Source: Eubacterium sp. (GTDB lineage: Bacteria; Bacillota; Clostridia; Oscillospirales; Acutalibacteraceae). From it: DNA of 64,000 nucleotides. Numbering within the stretch: position 1 is the stretch's first letter; the number at the start of each line of letters is the position of its first letter. The notes under the pieces were generated by a model that saw only the letters and a list, made by a program, of their open reading frames with translations, searched no databases and was not told where the DNA came from. Below are positions 16,307-24,944 of the stretch, piece after piece. The stretch spans positions 535,564-599,563 of the forward strand of contig JARHZA010000001.1 of assembly GCA_029258375.1 (NCBI GenBank), in the 5' to 3' direction. The position numbers were made by a program, and so were the translations under genes.

Positions 16307-17194
16307 ATGAAAATGAAAAGAAAAAAAGTTTTTAAATCAGTTATGTCAATAGTGGCAGTTGTTTGCTTATTATCAACTGTTTTTGCCGCTTGTGCACAAA
16401 AAACAGAAAAAGATGATGAAAATGTAGCAGTTAACGGAAAAATATCTGTTATTTCAAGAGAAGAGGGTTCGGGAACAAGAGGTGCTTTTACCGAATTATT
16501 TAAAATCGTTGATGAAAATAAAAACGATATTACAGTTCCAACTGCAGAAACAACAAACAGTACAGGCGTTATGATGTCAACTGTTGCAGGTAATAAACTA
16601 TCAATTGGCTACATTTCATTAGGTTCACTTGATGATACAATCAAATCATTAAAAATTGACGGTGTAGAACCAACAGTAGAAAATGTGAAAAATGGTTCTT
16701 ACAAAGTTAGCAGACCATTTAATATCGTAACAAAAGATGGTTTAAGCGAAGCTGCACAAGACTTTATAAATTACATTATGAGTTCAGAAGGTCAACAAAT
16801 TATTGAAGATAATGGTTACATTAGCAATGCAAATAACGGTAGCTTTACTGGTGGAAAAGTTAGTGGCTCAGTTAAAATTACTGGTTCTTCTTCAGTAACT
16901 CCAGTTATGGAAAAACTTTCTGAAGCATACAAAAAAATCAATTCAAACGTTTCAATAGATATTATGCAAAGCGATTCAACAATTGGTGTTCAAGATGCTA
17001 TAAATGGCAATAGTGATATTGGTATGGCTTCTCGTGAACTTAAAGAATCAGAAACAGGAGTTAAAGCAACAGCTATTGCACTTGATGGTATTGCAGTAAT
17101 TGTTAATAAAGAAAATAGTGTTGAAAATCTTACAAGTGATCAAGTAAAAGGTATTTACACTGGTGAATTTACCGAATGGTCACAAGTTAGATAA
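16307..17194 (+). CDS. pstS: phosphate-binding lipoprotein PstS with swapped lobe order
   Basis: 295 residues. A lipoprotein signal ends at C29 (lipobox VFAAC). The mature protein has both halves of a PstS-type binding protein, but in reversed order. Residues 45-175 begin ISVISREEGSGTRGAFTELF and run to SEGQQIIEDNGYI, which in ordinary PstS is the C-terminal part. Residues 187-295 begin VKITGSSSVTPVMEKLSEAY, the usual N-terminus, and end in TGEFTEWSQV, normally mid-protein. All ligand-contact segments (SSSVTP, ASREL, SGTRG) are present, so it should bind phosphate. First gene of pstSCAB; AGAGGT precedes the ATG. Confidence 0.92.
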   Translation: MKMKRKKVFKSVMSIVAVVCLLSTVFAACAQKTEKDDENVAVNGKISVISREEGSGTRGAFTELFKIVDENKNDITVPTAETTNSTGVMMSTVAGNKLSIGYISLGSLDDTIKSLKIDGVEPTVENVKNGSYKVSRPFNIVTKDGLSEAAQDFINYIMSSEGQQIIEDNGYISNANNGSFTGGKVSGSVKITGSSSVTPVMEKLSEAYKKINSNVSIDIMQSDSTIGVQDAINGNSDIGMASRELKESETGVKATAIALDGIAVIVNKENSVENLTSDQVKGIYTGEFTEWSQVR

Positions 17195-17215
17195 TATATT
17201 AACTCACAAATGAAA

Positions 17216-17256
17216 TTAGAAACCTACGGCTTGCCGTAGGCTCTAATTTTATTTTG
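17216..17256 (+). terminator. intercistronic terminator/attenuator between pstS and pstC
   Basis: An 8-bp GC-rich stem (17223-17230 with 17233-17240) with outer TTAGA/TCTAA pairing, followed by a T-rich tract. It probably stops most transcripts after pstS, so the binding protein is made in excess over the permease. Confidence 0.75.
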
Positions 17257-17274
17257 TATTAAATCGGAGATAGT

Positions 17275-18126
17275 ATGAAAAAGTTTAAAGAAGTTTTAAT
17301 GAAAATAGTTTTCTTAATTGCTGCGTGTGTTTCTATTATTTCTGTTGTATTAATTTGCTTTTTCCTTTTTTCAAAAGGTATTCCTGCAATATCAAAAATT
17401 GGTGTAACAGAATTTTTGTTAGGTAAACAATGGAGACCAAGTAGTGATTTATATGGAATTTTCCCTATGATAATTGGCAGCATTTATGTTACAGCTGGTG
17501 CAATTATCGTTGGTGTTCCAACGGGCGTTTTGTGTGCAATTTTTATGGCAAAGTTTTGCCCTAAAAGTGTGTACTCAGTTTTAAAACCAGCAACAGAACT
17601 ACTTGCCGGAGTTCCTTCTATTGTATATGGTTACTTTGGCTTGGTAGTTATTGTTCCATTTATGCAAAAAGTTTTTCCACAAACAAGTGGTAAGGGAATT
17701 TTAACTGCGTCAATTCTTTTAGGTATAATGATACTTCCAACTATTATTGGTGTTTCTGAATCTGCAATAAGAGCAGTTGATAATTCGTATTATGAAGGTG
17801 CACTTGCACTTGGCGCAACACACGAATTAAGTGTGTTTAAAACTGTTGTTCCTGCTGCGAAAAGTGGTATTTTAGCAGGTGTTATTTTAGGCATTGGCAG
17901 GGCAATAGGCGAAACTATGGCAGTTATTATGATTGCAGGTAACCAAGCCGTAGTGCCAGGCAGCATCGTTGACGGTGTTAGAACTATGACTGCTAATATA
18001 GTTCTTGAAATGGGTTATGCAACAGACCTTCACAGAGAAGCATTGATTGCAACTGGTGTAGTTCTTTTTGTGTTTATACTTATTATAAATCTTTGTTTTT
18101 CAATTTTGAAAAGGAAGGAGTCATAA
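17275..18126 (+). CDS. pstC: phosphate ABC transporter permease PstC
   Basis: 283-residue integral membrane permease. It has a short cytoplasmic N-terminus, a first helix at about 8-33 and the ABC permease core of helices with the EAA-type loop EGALALGATHELSVFKTVVPAAKSG. GIGRAIGETMAVIMIAGN is the typical Pst signature. It forms the inner-membrane channel with PstA. It follows the attenuator hairpin and is coupled to pstA with a 2-nt gap. The ATG has a GGAG site 7 nt upstream. Confidence 0.96.
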   Translation: MKKFKEVLMKIVFLIAACVSIISVVLICFFLFSKGIPAISKIGVTEFLLGKQWRPSSDLYGIFPMIIGSIYVTAGAIIVGVPTGVLCAIFMAKFCPKSVYSVLKPATELLAGVPSIVYGYFGLVVIVPFMQKVFPQTSGKGILTASILLGIMILPTIIGVSESAIRAVDNSYYEGALALGATHELSVFKTVVPAAKSGILAGVILGIGRAIGETMAVIMIAGNQAVVPGSIVDGVRTMTANIVLEMGYATDLHREALIATGVVLFVFILIINLCFSILKRKES

Positions 18127-18128
18127 TT

Positions 18129-19043
18129 ATGTTTAAACTTAATAAAAAACAAAAATCTAAAAGTGGAATTGAACCAATAAATAAACTTACTTTTTCACAA
18201 ATAAAACTATCTTACAAAAGAAGTCCTATTTCTTTAATAATGCTTATATTAGTGATTTTATCAGCAGTTATAACGGTAGGTGTTTTATTTTCTATAATTA
18301 TTCATATTTTAGTATCAGGCATACCAAATTTATCAAAAGAACAGTTTGAATGGGTTTATAATTCAGATAACGTATCTATGATGCCAGCAATTATAAATAC
18401 ATTGTTTATGACTCTTTTAACACTTTTAATTGTTGTGCCTGTTGGAGTTTTTTCTGCAATATATTTAGTTGAGTATGCAAAGAAAGGTAATCGTCTTGTA
18501 AAAGTAGTTCGTATTACTACTGAAACACTTGCAGGTATTCCTTCAATAGTTTTTGGTTTGTTTGGATATCTTATGTTTGTTACTGCCTGTAAAATGCAGT
18601 ATTCAATGATTGCAGGTGCATTAACTCTTGCAATGATGGTTCTTCCAACAATTATGAGAACAACAGAAGAGGCGCTTAAATCTGTTCCGGATTCTTATAG
18701 AGAAGCAAGTTTTGGCTTGGGTGCAGGAAAACTTAGAACTGTTTTTAAAATAGTTCTCCCTTCAGCAATGCCAGGTATTCTTCAAGGTGTAATTTTATCA
18801 ATAGGCAGAATAGTTGGTGAAACTGCAGCACTTATCTATACTGCTGGAACTGGGGCACAAATTGCAGAAAGCCTTGGCTCTTCATCAAGAACACTTGCAG
18901 TTCATATGTACACACTCTTCTCAGAAGGTATGCATATTGATAAAATGGCTTCAACTGCAGTAGTTCTTCTATTTATGGTATTAGCAATAAATATTGTTTC
19001 CAGTCTTATTGCTAAAAAAATTGCAAGCATTTCTAAAAATTAA
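18129..19043 (+). CDS. pstA: phosphate ABC transporter permease PstA
   Basis: 304-residue permease, partner of PstC. A hydrophilic N-terminus of about 30 residues precedes the first helix (about 35-60). The permease core carries [26 protein letters not shown] and [20 protein letters not shown]. An ORF opening upstream at 18093 is possible, but the ATG at 18129 has AAGGAAGGAG at the right distance and lies directly after the pstC stop. Confidence 0.95.
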   Translation: MFKLNKKQKSKSGIEPINKLTFSQIKLSYKRSPISLIMLILVILSAVITVGVLFSIIIHILVSGIPNLSKEQFEWVYNSDNVSMMPAIINTLFMTLLTLLIVVPVGVFSAIYLVEYAKKGNRLVKVVRITTETLAGIPSIVFGLFGYLMFVTACKMQYSMIAGALTLAMMVLPTIMRTTEEALKSVPDSYREASFGLGAGKLRTVFKIVLPSAMPGILQGVILSIGRIVGETAALIYTAGTGAQIAESLGSSSRTLAVHMYTLFSEGMHIDKMASTAVVLLFMVLAINIVSSLIAKKIASISKN

Positions 19044-19057
19044 AAGAGGATATTAAA

Positions 19058-19807
19058 ATGAGTAAATTTGAAATTAAAAATCTTGATTTGTATTATGGAG
19101 ATTTTCAGGCTCTAAAATCAATAAATCTTTCTATTGAAGAAAACAAAGTTACCTCTCTAATTGGTCCATCTGGTTGCGGCAAATCAACACTTCTAAAAAC
19201 ATTAAATCGAATGAATGATTTAGTTGAAAATTGTGCAATTACAGGCAGTGTTAAACTTGATGGAGAAGATATTTATGGAAAAATAGATGTAAACCTTTTA
19301 AGAAAAAGAGTTGGTATGGTTTTTCAAAAACCAAATCCTTTTCCAATGAGCATATATGATAACATTGCTTATGGCCCACGAACACACGGAACACGCTCAA
19401 AATCAGAACTTGACGAAATAGTTGAACAGTCATTGAAGTCAGCTGCAATTTGGGATGAGTGTAAAGACAGATTAAAAAAGAGTGCACTTGGGTTGAGTGG
19501 TGGTCAGCAACAAAGACTTTGTATTGCAAGAGCACTTGCAGTAAATCCAGATGTTATACTTATGGATGAACCAACATCTGCTCTTGACCCTATTTCAACT
19601 AAAAAAATAGAAGATTTAATTCTTGAATTAAAAGATAAGTATACCATTGTTATTGTAACTCACTCAATGCAACAGGCAGCAAGAATTTCTGATAAAACGG
19701 CATTCTTCCTTTTGGGTGAGGTCGTTGAGTATGATGATACTGCAAAATTGTTTAGTAAACCTGAAAATGAAAAAACAGAAGCATACATAACTGGAAGATT
19801 TGGATGA
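19058..19807 (+). CDS. pstB: phosphate ABC transporter ATP-binding protein PstB
   Basis: 249-residue ATPase: Walker [10 protein letters not shown] (about 33-41), Q-loop in [16 protein letters not shown], signature LSGGQQQRL, Walker [14 protein letters not shown], switch His in [15 protein letters not shown]. The length is normal. It powers PstCA. The operon ends here: no phoU and no phoB/phoR genes follow, unlike many pst loci. AAAGAGGA lies upstream of the ATG. Confidence 0.97.
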   Translation: MSKFEIKNLDLYYGDFQALKSINLSIEENKVTSLIGPSGCGKSTLLKTLNRMNDLVENCAITGSVKLDGEDIYGKIDVNLLRKRVGMVFQKPNPFPMSIYDNIAYGPRTHGTRSKSELDEIVEQSLKSAAIWDECKDRLKKSALGLSGGQQQRLCIARALAVNPDVILMDEPTSALDPISTKKIEDLILELKDKYTIVIVTHSMQQAARISDKTAFFLLGEVVEYDDTAKLFSKPENEKTEAYITGRFG

Positions 19808-19842
19808 TTTTAACAAATAGTTATTTTATTAACAAAAATGAG

Positions 19843-19876
19843 CGGTGTAACAAAGATTGTTACACCGTCTTATTTC
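19843..19876 (+). terminator. intrinsic terminator after pstB
   Basis: A 10-bp perfect stem (19843-19852 with 19858-19867), 5-nt loop, then a modest T-rich stretch. Confidence 0.75.
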
Positions 19877-19886
19877 GTAAATATTA

Positions 19887-19914
19887 TTGATTTTATTTTA
19901 ATTATTGTTATAAT
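19887..19914 (+). promoter_or_regulatory. pyk promoter
   Basis: TTGATT (19887-19892), 16 nt, TATAAT (19909-19914) preceded by TGT. It would give a leader of about 55 nt for pyk and probably also serves mltG, thyA and dfrA. Confidence 0.55.
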
Positions 19915-19975
19915 AATGGTGCGTATTAAAATGATATTTGTATACGAAAATTTATAATAAATTGGAGATAATTAT

Positions 19976-21430
19976 ATGTGCGAAAGTTTTAGAAAAACTA
20001 AAATTATTTGTACCATTGGTCCTGCATCTTGTGAAAAAGATGTTCTTCGTGGTCTTATGAAGTCTGGAATGGATGTTGCAAGATTTAATTTTTCTCATGG
20101 TGAATATGAAATTTTTAAAAAATGGTTTAATAATGTTGAAGAAGTAAGAGAAGAACTTGGTATGCCAGTTGCAACTCTTCTTGATACAAAAGGTCCAGAA
20201 GTTCGTCTTGGCACTTTTGAAGATAAAAATGGTGTAACTGTTAATGCCGGCGATACTTTTACACTTACAACAGAAGAAGTTGAAGGAACAAACGAAAAAT
20301 GTTCTATTTCTTATAAAGGTCTTCCTTACGAAGTTAAAAAAGGAACAAAAATCCTTATTAACGACGGTCTTATTTCAATGACTGTTAATAAAGTTGCAGG
20401 AAAAGAAATAGTATGTACTGTTGATGATGGTGGACTTTTAACAGATCATAAGGGTGTTAATGTTCCAAACGTATCACTTCAAATGCCATATCTTTCTGAA
20501 AAAGATATGAGAGACTTAAAATTTGGCGCAGAAATGGGATTTGATTTCATAGCTGCTTCTTTCTGCAGAACCGGTGCAGACATTATGTATCTTCGTGATT
20601 TCTGCCATTCTCTTGGCTGGAATGACGTTAGAATCATTGCAAAAATCGAAAACAGTGAAGGTGTAGAAAATCTTGATGGAATTATAAATGCTGCTGATGG
20701 TATTATGATTGCAAGAGGCGATATGGGTGTTGAAATTCCATTCGAAAAAATCCCAGCACTTCAAAAGTTAATCATTAAAAAAGTGTTTGCAGCAGGTAAA
20801 ATTGTTGTTACTGCAACACAAATGCTTGAATCAATGATTACTAACCCACGCCCTACAAGAGCAGAAATTACAGACGTTGCAAATGCTATTTATGATGGCA
20901 CATCTGCAATTATGCTTTCTGGCGAAACTGCAATGGGTGCTCATCCTATTGAAGCTGTTAAAGCAATGGAATCAATTGCATATTCAACCGAACAAGACAT
21001 AAATTATATTGACCGTTTCTTAAAATCATCACCAAAACATAATCAGGGTGATATTACTTCTGCAATTTCACACGCAACTGTAACAACAGCACACGACCTT
21101 AGTGCAAAAGCAATTATTACAGTTACCAAGAGTGGTACAACTGCACGTCAAATTTCAAAATATAGACCAAATTGCCCAATTATTTCTGCAACAACAAGTG
21201 ATAAGGTTTGGAGACAGAATAATCTTTCTTGGGGTGTAGTTCCAGTAAAATGTGATGAAAAATCAAATACAGATGAACTTTTTGAACACTCTGTTGAAGT
21301 TGCACTTCAAACTGGTATAATTCAAAAAGGCGATCTTGTTGTTATTACAGCAGGTATACCACTTGGTCAAAGTGGCACAACAAATATGTTAAAAGCAACA
21401 GTTGTTGGTAATGAACTAATAGAGGACTAA
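19976..21430 (+). CDS. pyk: pyruvate kinase
   Basis: 484 residues. The enzyme converts phosphoenolpyruvate plus ADP to pyruvate plus ATP. TKIICTIGPASCEK, FNFSHGEYE, LDTKGPEVRLGTF, the active-site IIAKIENSEGVENLDGI, MIARGDMGVEIPFEKIP, and TQMLESMITNPRPTRAEITDVANAIYDG are all in place. It ends with the regulatory C domain but lacks the extra PEP-utiliser-like domain of Bacillus Pyk. GGAG lies 9 nt before the ATG. It is first of a likely operon with mltG-thyA-dfrA. Confidence 0.98.
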   Translation: MCESFRKTKIICTIGPASCEKDVLRGLMKSGMDVARFNFSHGEYEIFKKWFNNVEEVREELGMPVATLLDTKGPEVRLGTFEDKNGVTVNAGDTFTLTTEEVEGTNEKCSISYKGLPYEVKKGTKILINDGLISMTVNKVAGKEIVCTVDDGGLLTDHKGVNVPNVSLQMPYLSEKDMRDLKFGAEMGFDFIAASFCRTGADIMYLRDFCHSLGWNDVRIIAKIENSEGVENLDGIINAADGIMIARGDMGVEIPFEKIPALQKLIIKKVFAAGKIVVTATQMLESMITNPRPTRAEITDVANAIYDGTSAIMLSGETAMGAHPIEAVKAMESIAYSTEQDINYIDRFLKSSPKHNQGDITSAISHATVTTAHDLSAKAIITVTKSGTTARQISKYRPNCPIISATTSDKVWRQNNLSWGVVPVKCDEKSNTDELFEHSVEVALQTGIIQKGDLVVITAGIPLGQSGTTNMLKATVVGNELIED

Positions 21431-21456
21431 TTATATCTTTTGTTGGGGTATTTAAT

Positions 21457-22491
21457 ATGAATAAAGTAGTCAAAATTTCACTTGCTGTAATCGTTTTAAT
21501 ATGTGTTATTGTTGTAGCAGTTATTGCAACTAACACAGTAAAAAAAGACATTAACGGAACAGAAAATAAAGAGTCAAAAGAATATACTTTAATTATTAAA
21601 GATGCAGATTTTCAGTATCAGGTATCTGAAAGATTAAAGAGTAATGATATTATAATTTCTGACACAGTTTGGAACTGGTGGATGGATAAACATTATCCAG
21701 ATTTTACTTATATTAACGGAGAGTATTATCTTAATTCATCAATGAGTTATGATGAAATAGCAAAAAAATTGCAAAACCCTGATATTAGTCATAAAAAAGT
21801 TACAGTTACAATTCCAGAAGGATATAATATTTTCGATATTGCAAAAGCCCTTGAACAAAATGGTATTTGTTCAAAAGATGATTTTTACAAAGCTGTTTCA
21901 ACAACCGACGGATATGATTATGAATGGCTTTCTGAAATACCAACTGATAACAAAAATTTAGGATTTCCTTTGGAAGGATTCCTTTTTCCAGCAACTTATG
22001 ACCTTGGTGAGAATACACCAGCAACAGAAGTAGTAAATAAAATGCTTGGTGCTTTTGATGATAGACTTTCAAGTGATATTAAAGACTATTGCAAAAAGAA
22101 TAATATGTCTATTTTTGAATTTGTAACTCTTTGTTCAATAGTTCAAGAAGAGGCACTTACAAAAGATAGCGCAGCTGGTATTGCATCTGTCCTAATAAAT
22201 CGCCTTGATAAAGGTGTTAAACTTCAGTGTGATGTAACATATTTTTATGCAAAAAAACTTCTTGATTATGGTTTTTCAAAAGAATGTTATGATTCATACT
22301 ATACTTACAGATGCCCTGCACTTCCAAGTGGCCCAATAACAAACTCAGGTAAAGAAATTATGGATGCCGTGATAAATCATCCAAACACAGAATATATGTA
22401 CTTTTTCTCTGATTTGAAAGGCGACTTCCATTTTGCATCAACTGGTGCAGAATTTGAGGAATTAAAGCAAAAATATCCTTGGAAAAAATAA
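21457..22491 (+). CDS. mltG: endolytic transglycosylase MltG-like (YceG) protein
   Basis: 344 residues. An N-terminal membrane anchor (about 5-27) is followed by a LysM-like region (about 55-110) and the YceG domain. MltG cuts nascent peptidoglycan strands near the membrane and is thought to set glycan length. Seen: VTIPEGYNIFDIAKALEQNG, LEGFLFPATYDL, CSIVQEEALTKDSAAGIASVLINRL, KLQCDVTYFYA, and the terminal YMYFFSDLKGDFHFA. The usual SIVEKE segment reads SIVQEE (Q230, E231, E232), so one normally conserved Glu is replaced. The ribosome site is weak. It is 26 nt after pyk. Confidence 0.9.
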   Translation: MNKVVKISLAVIVLICVIVVAVIATNTVKKDINGTENKESKEYTLIIKDADFQYQVSERLKSNDIIISDTVWNWWMDKHYPDFTYINGEYYLNSSMSYDEIAKKLQNPDISHKKVTVTIPEGYNIFDIAKALEQNGICSKDDFYKAVSTTDGYDYEWLSEIPTDNKNLGFPLEGFLFPATYDLGENTPATEVVNKMLGAFDDRLSSDIKDYCKKNNMSIFEFVTLCSIVQEEALTKDSAAGIASVLINRLDKGVKLQCDVTYFYAKKLLDYGFSKECYDSYYTYRCPALPSGPITNSGKEIMDAVINHPNTEYMYFFSDLKGDFHFASTGAEFEELKQKYPWKK

Positions 22492-22545
22492 TTAAATTTA
22501 ATTAAGAGTAATAAGAATAATAAATGAGTGAAGGAGAACTAATAT

Positions 22546-23448
22546 ATGTCTAAATGGGATAGAGATTATCTTGACCTTTGCAGAAAAATTTTAACAGAAG
22601 GCAAAGAAGTTGAAAATAGAACAGGGGTTAACACTATTAAAGTTCCTTCACATCATTTTCATTTCGATTTTGAAGAGGAATTTCCTGTTCTTACAACAAA
22701 GCAATTGTTTATAAGACAAGCAGTTCTTGAAATGCTTTGGATTTATCAAGCACAGTCTAATGATGTTAGATGGCTTCAAGAACGTGGTGTAAATATTTGG
22801 AATGAATGGGAAATAGACGAAAACGGAATTTGGACTGCAACACAAATGATTCCAGATGAAAATGGAAAACTTGTTAAAAAGACTATTCATAAGGATTTTG
22901 GCAAAGAATATGCCCACACAATAGGCACTGCTTATGGTTACATTGTAAATAAGTTCCAAATGACTCAAAATTTAATTGATAAAATAAAGAACCATCCTGA
23001 AGATAGAAGAATGGTTATGACTTTATGGCAAAATGACTATCTTGATACTGCTGTTTTACCAAGTTGTGTTTGGAGCAGTGAGTGGGATGTAACTGATGGA
23101 AAACTTAACTGCTGGGTTCATCAGCGTAGTTGTGATGTGCCTCTTGGTCTTCCGTTTAATGTTACACAGTATGCAACATTACTTTGTATGCTTGCACAAG
23201 TTTGTGGTCTTAAACCTGGCACAATGGATTGGAGCATTAAAGATGCTCATATTTATGTTAACCAAGTTGACGGCATAAAAGAACAAATTCGCAGACTTGA
23301 TGAAGAAGGCGATTTGCCAGCACCTAAACTTTGGCTTAACCCTGATGTTGATGATTTCTTTAAGTTTGACAGCAGCAGAGACTGCAGTGATGTTAAACTT
23401 ATTGATTATAAGCACCGTGGAAAAATTTCTTTCCCAATAGCACAGTAA
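22546..23448 (+). CDS. thyA: thymidylate synthase ThyA
   Basis: 300 residues. Methylates dUMP to dTMP using methylene-tetrahydrofolate. ENRTGVNT near the start, RRMVMTLWQNDYLDTAVLPSCVW with the nucleophilic Cys, HQRSCDVPLGLPFNVTQYA with the conserved Asp and Asn, and DAHIYVNQ are visible. The usual PCH at the active site is SCV, so the His after the catalytic Cys is Val. I recall that Bacillus subtilis ThyA also has Val there, but cannot check. dfrA follows after 15 nt and regenerates the folate cofactor. Confidence 0.96.
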   Translation: MSKWDRDYLDLCRKILTEGKEVENRTGVNTIKVPSHHFHFDFEEEFPVLTTKQLFIRQAVLEMLWIYQAQSNDVRWLQERGVNIWNEWEIDENGIWTATQMIPDENGKLVKKTIHKDFGKEYAHTIGTAYGYIVNKFQMTQNLIDKIKNHPEDRRMVMTLWQNDYLDTAVLPSCVWSSEWDVTDGKLNCWVHQRSCDVPLGLPFNVTQYATLLCMLAQVCGLKPGTMDWSIKDAHIYVNQVDGIKEQIRRLDEEGDLPAPKLWLNPDVDDFFKFDSSRDCSDVKLIDYKHRGKISFPIAQ

Positions 23449-23463
23449 AATTAGGAGATAGAT

Positions 23464-23943
23464 ATGACAATTTCAATGATTGCTGCAATAGGCAAAAACT
23501 TAGAACTTGGCAAAAACAATGACCTTATTTGGCATTTTTCAGCTGATATGAAGTTTTTTAAAAACACAACAACCGGTAACACTGTTGTTATGGGCAGAAA
23601 GACTTTTGAATCATTGCCACACGCATTACCTAACCGCAGAAATATTGTTTTAACAAACAATAAAGACCTTAAAATAGACGGCGTTGAAATTTGCCACACT
23701 ATTGATGAAGTTTTTGAACTTTGCAAAAACGATAATGTGTTTATTATTGGTGGCGGCAAAATTTATAGTGAGTTTTTAAATTATTCAGATAAACTTATTT
23801 TAACTGAAATTGACGCAACTTGTGATGATGCAAATGTTTATTTTCCACATTTTGACAAAGAACTTTATGAAAAAGAAGTTATTGCTGAAAACGAGGAAAA
23901 AGGCATTAAGTTTGAACACGTTGTTTACACAAAGAAAAAGTAA
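23464..23943 (+). CDS. dfrA: dihydrofolate reductase
   Basis: 159 residues: MTISMIAAIGKNLELGKNNDLIWHF with the substrate-binding acidic region, NTVVMGRKTFESLP (NADPH site), PNRRNIVLTNN and VFIIGGGKIYSEFL. Reduces dihydrofolate made by ThyA back to tetrahydrofolate. The size is normal. A GGAGAT site precedes the ATG. It is last in the pyk-mltG-thyA-dfrA run; the infC promoter starts 20 nt further on. Confidence 0.97.
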   Translation: MTISMIAAIGKNLELGKNNDLIWHFSADMKFFKNTTTGNTVVMGRKTFESLPHALPNRRNIVLTNNKDLKIDGVEICHTIDEVFELCKNDNVFIIGGGKIYSEFLNYSDKLILTEIDATCDDANVYFPHFDKELYEKEVIAENEEKGIKFEHVVYTKKK

Positions 23944-23962
23944 ATAATAGTTTATATTACTA

Positions 23963-23991
23963 TTGACAAAGGGCTAATGTTGTGTTAATAT
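23963..23991 (+). promoter_or_regulatory. infC-rpmI-rplT promoter
   Basis: Consensus TTGACA (23963-23968), 17 nt, TAATAT (23986-23991) with TGT in front. Transcription should start near 23998, making a leader of about 130 nt. Confidence 0.8.
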
Positions 23992-23997
23992 ATTTGC

Positions 23998-24115
23998 ACA
24001 ACGAAGAAGAACACATCCGTTCTCCCCTTAAACTTTAGTGAAAAGGGCAATATTTCATTTACTATTTTGATTTATTGAAGTGCGGACTTTTTTGTGTTCG
24101 CACTTTTATTTTTTT
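23998..24115 (+). ncRNA. L20-type attenuator leader upstream of infC
   Basis: A terminator hairpin (24078-24086 with 24097-24105, then a T-rich run to 24115) sits just before the infC ribosome site. An upstream stretch (24009-24019) is complementary to both 24093-24099 and 24083-24086, which are the two sides of that hairpin. Pairing with it would prevent the terminator. Such mutually exclusive structures are the known basis of L20-mediated feedback on infC-rpmI-rplT in Firmicutes. Confidence 0.8.
24078..24115 (+). terminator. regulated terminator in the infC leader
   Basis: Seven GC-containing base pairs plus two weaker ones, loop of 10 nt, then TTTATTTTTTT. It lies before the coding region, so it acts as an attenuator rather than as the end of an operon. 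Confidence 0.75.
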
Positions 24116-24130
24116 AGAGAGGTGTTTTAT

Positions 24131-24649
24131 ATCAGCAAGGATATCCCACAGCTTAATGGTGAAATCAAAGACAAGGAATTACGTGTTATAACAGCAGACG
24201 GTGAGCAACTCGGTATTATGAGCGCTAAAGAGGCTCTTAACGAAGCTCAAAAAAGAGGTCAAGATTTAGTTAAAATTGCTCCTCAAGCAAAGCCACCTGT
24301 TGTAAAGATTATGGATTATAGCAAATATCGCTATGAACAAGCTAAACGTGATAAAGAAAATCGTAAAAAGCAAAAAACAGTTGATACAAAAGAAATTCGT
24401 CTTTCACTCAACATTGATGTAGGCGACTTTAACACAAAAGTTAATCAGGCTAAAAAGTTTATTGCTAAAGGCGATAAGTTAAAGGTTTCTATCCGTCTTC
24501 GTGGTCGTGAAATGGCTCATCCAGAACTTGGCACAGCTATTATGGAAAGATTTGCACAGGCACTCGGCGAAGATATCAATGTAGATAAGGCACCAAAACT
24601 TGAAGGACGTCAAATTTTAATGTTTGCATCTTCAAAAACAAGTAAGTAA
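24131..24649 (+). CDS. infC: translation initiation factor IF-3
   Basis: 172 residues beginning at ISKDIPQLNGEIKDKELRVI with an AUC start codon. The N domain (GEQLGIMSAKEALNEA), the linker rich in Lys and the C domain (EIRLSLNIDVGDFNTKVNQAKKFI, KVSIRLRGREMAHPELG) are all complete. IF-3 binds 30S and checks start codons and initiator tRNA. The site AGAGAGGTG lies 6 nt before the AUC and no AUG, GUG or UUG is at a usable place; a GTG at 24080 is inside the terminator stem. Non-AUG starts on infC are a classical autoregulatory device, since IF-3 rejects such codons. Confidence 0.93.
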   Translation: MSKDIPQLNGEIKDKELRVITADGEQLGIMSAKEALNEAQKRGQDLVKIAPQAKPPVVKIMDYSKYRYEQAKRDKENRKKQKTVDTKEIRLSLNIDVGDFNTKVNQAKKFIAKGDKLKVSIRLRGREMAHPELGTAIMERFAQALGEDINVDKAPKLEGRQILMFASSKTSK

Positions 24650-24671
24650 TTTATTATTGGAGGACTAAGTT

Positions 24672-24869
24672 ATGCCAAAGATTAAGACTCACAGTGGCGC
24701 TAAAAAGCGTTTCAAAACAACAAAAAGCGGCAAGGTAAAGCGTGCTCACGCTTATACCTCACACATTCTTACAAAGAAAACAACAAAGCGTAAGAGAAAT
24801 CTTCGTAAAACAGCAGTTGGTGATGTTACAAACCAAAAGCAAATGAAGAGACTCGTTCCTTATAAATAA
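24672..24869 (+). CDS. rpmI: 50S ribosomal protein L35
   Basis: 65 residues, highly basic: [24 protein letters not shown] is the family's fixed N-terminus and [10 protein letters not shown] its end. Small structural protein of the large subunit. It lies 22 nt after infC with a GGAGGA site, under the same leader. Confidence 0.98.
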   Translation: MPKIKTHSGAKKRFKTTKSGKVKRAHAYTSHILTKKTTKRKRNLRKTAVGDVTNQKQMKRLVPYK

Positions 24870-24944
24870 GCAGAACATTGCATTATTGCAACCAAATTTT
24901 AAGGATTATAATTTACGTTAACTATATTCGGAGGTATTTAAGTT

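Noticed and set aside
24080..24130. GTG start at 24080 that would lengthen IF-3 by 17 residues
   Set aside because: It lies in the stem of the leader terminator, has no ribosome site, and adds residues not found in IF-3. ATC at 24131 matches the family N-terminus.
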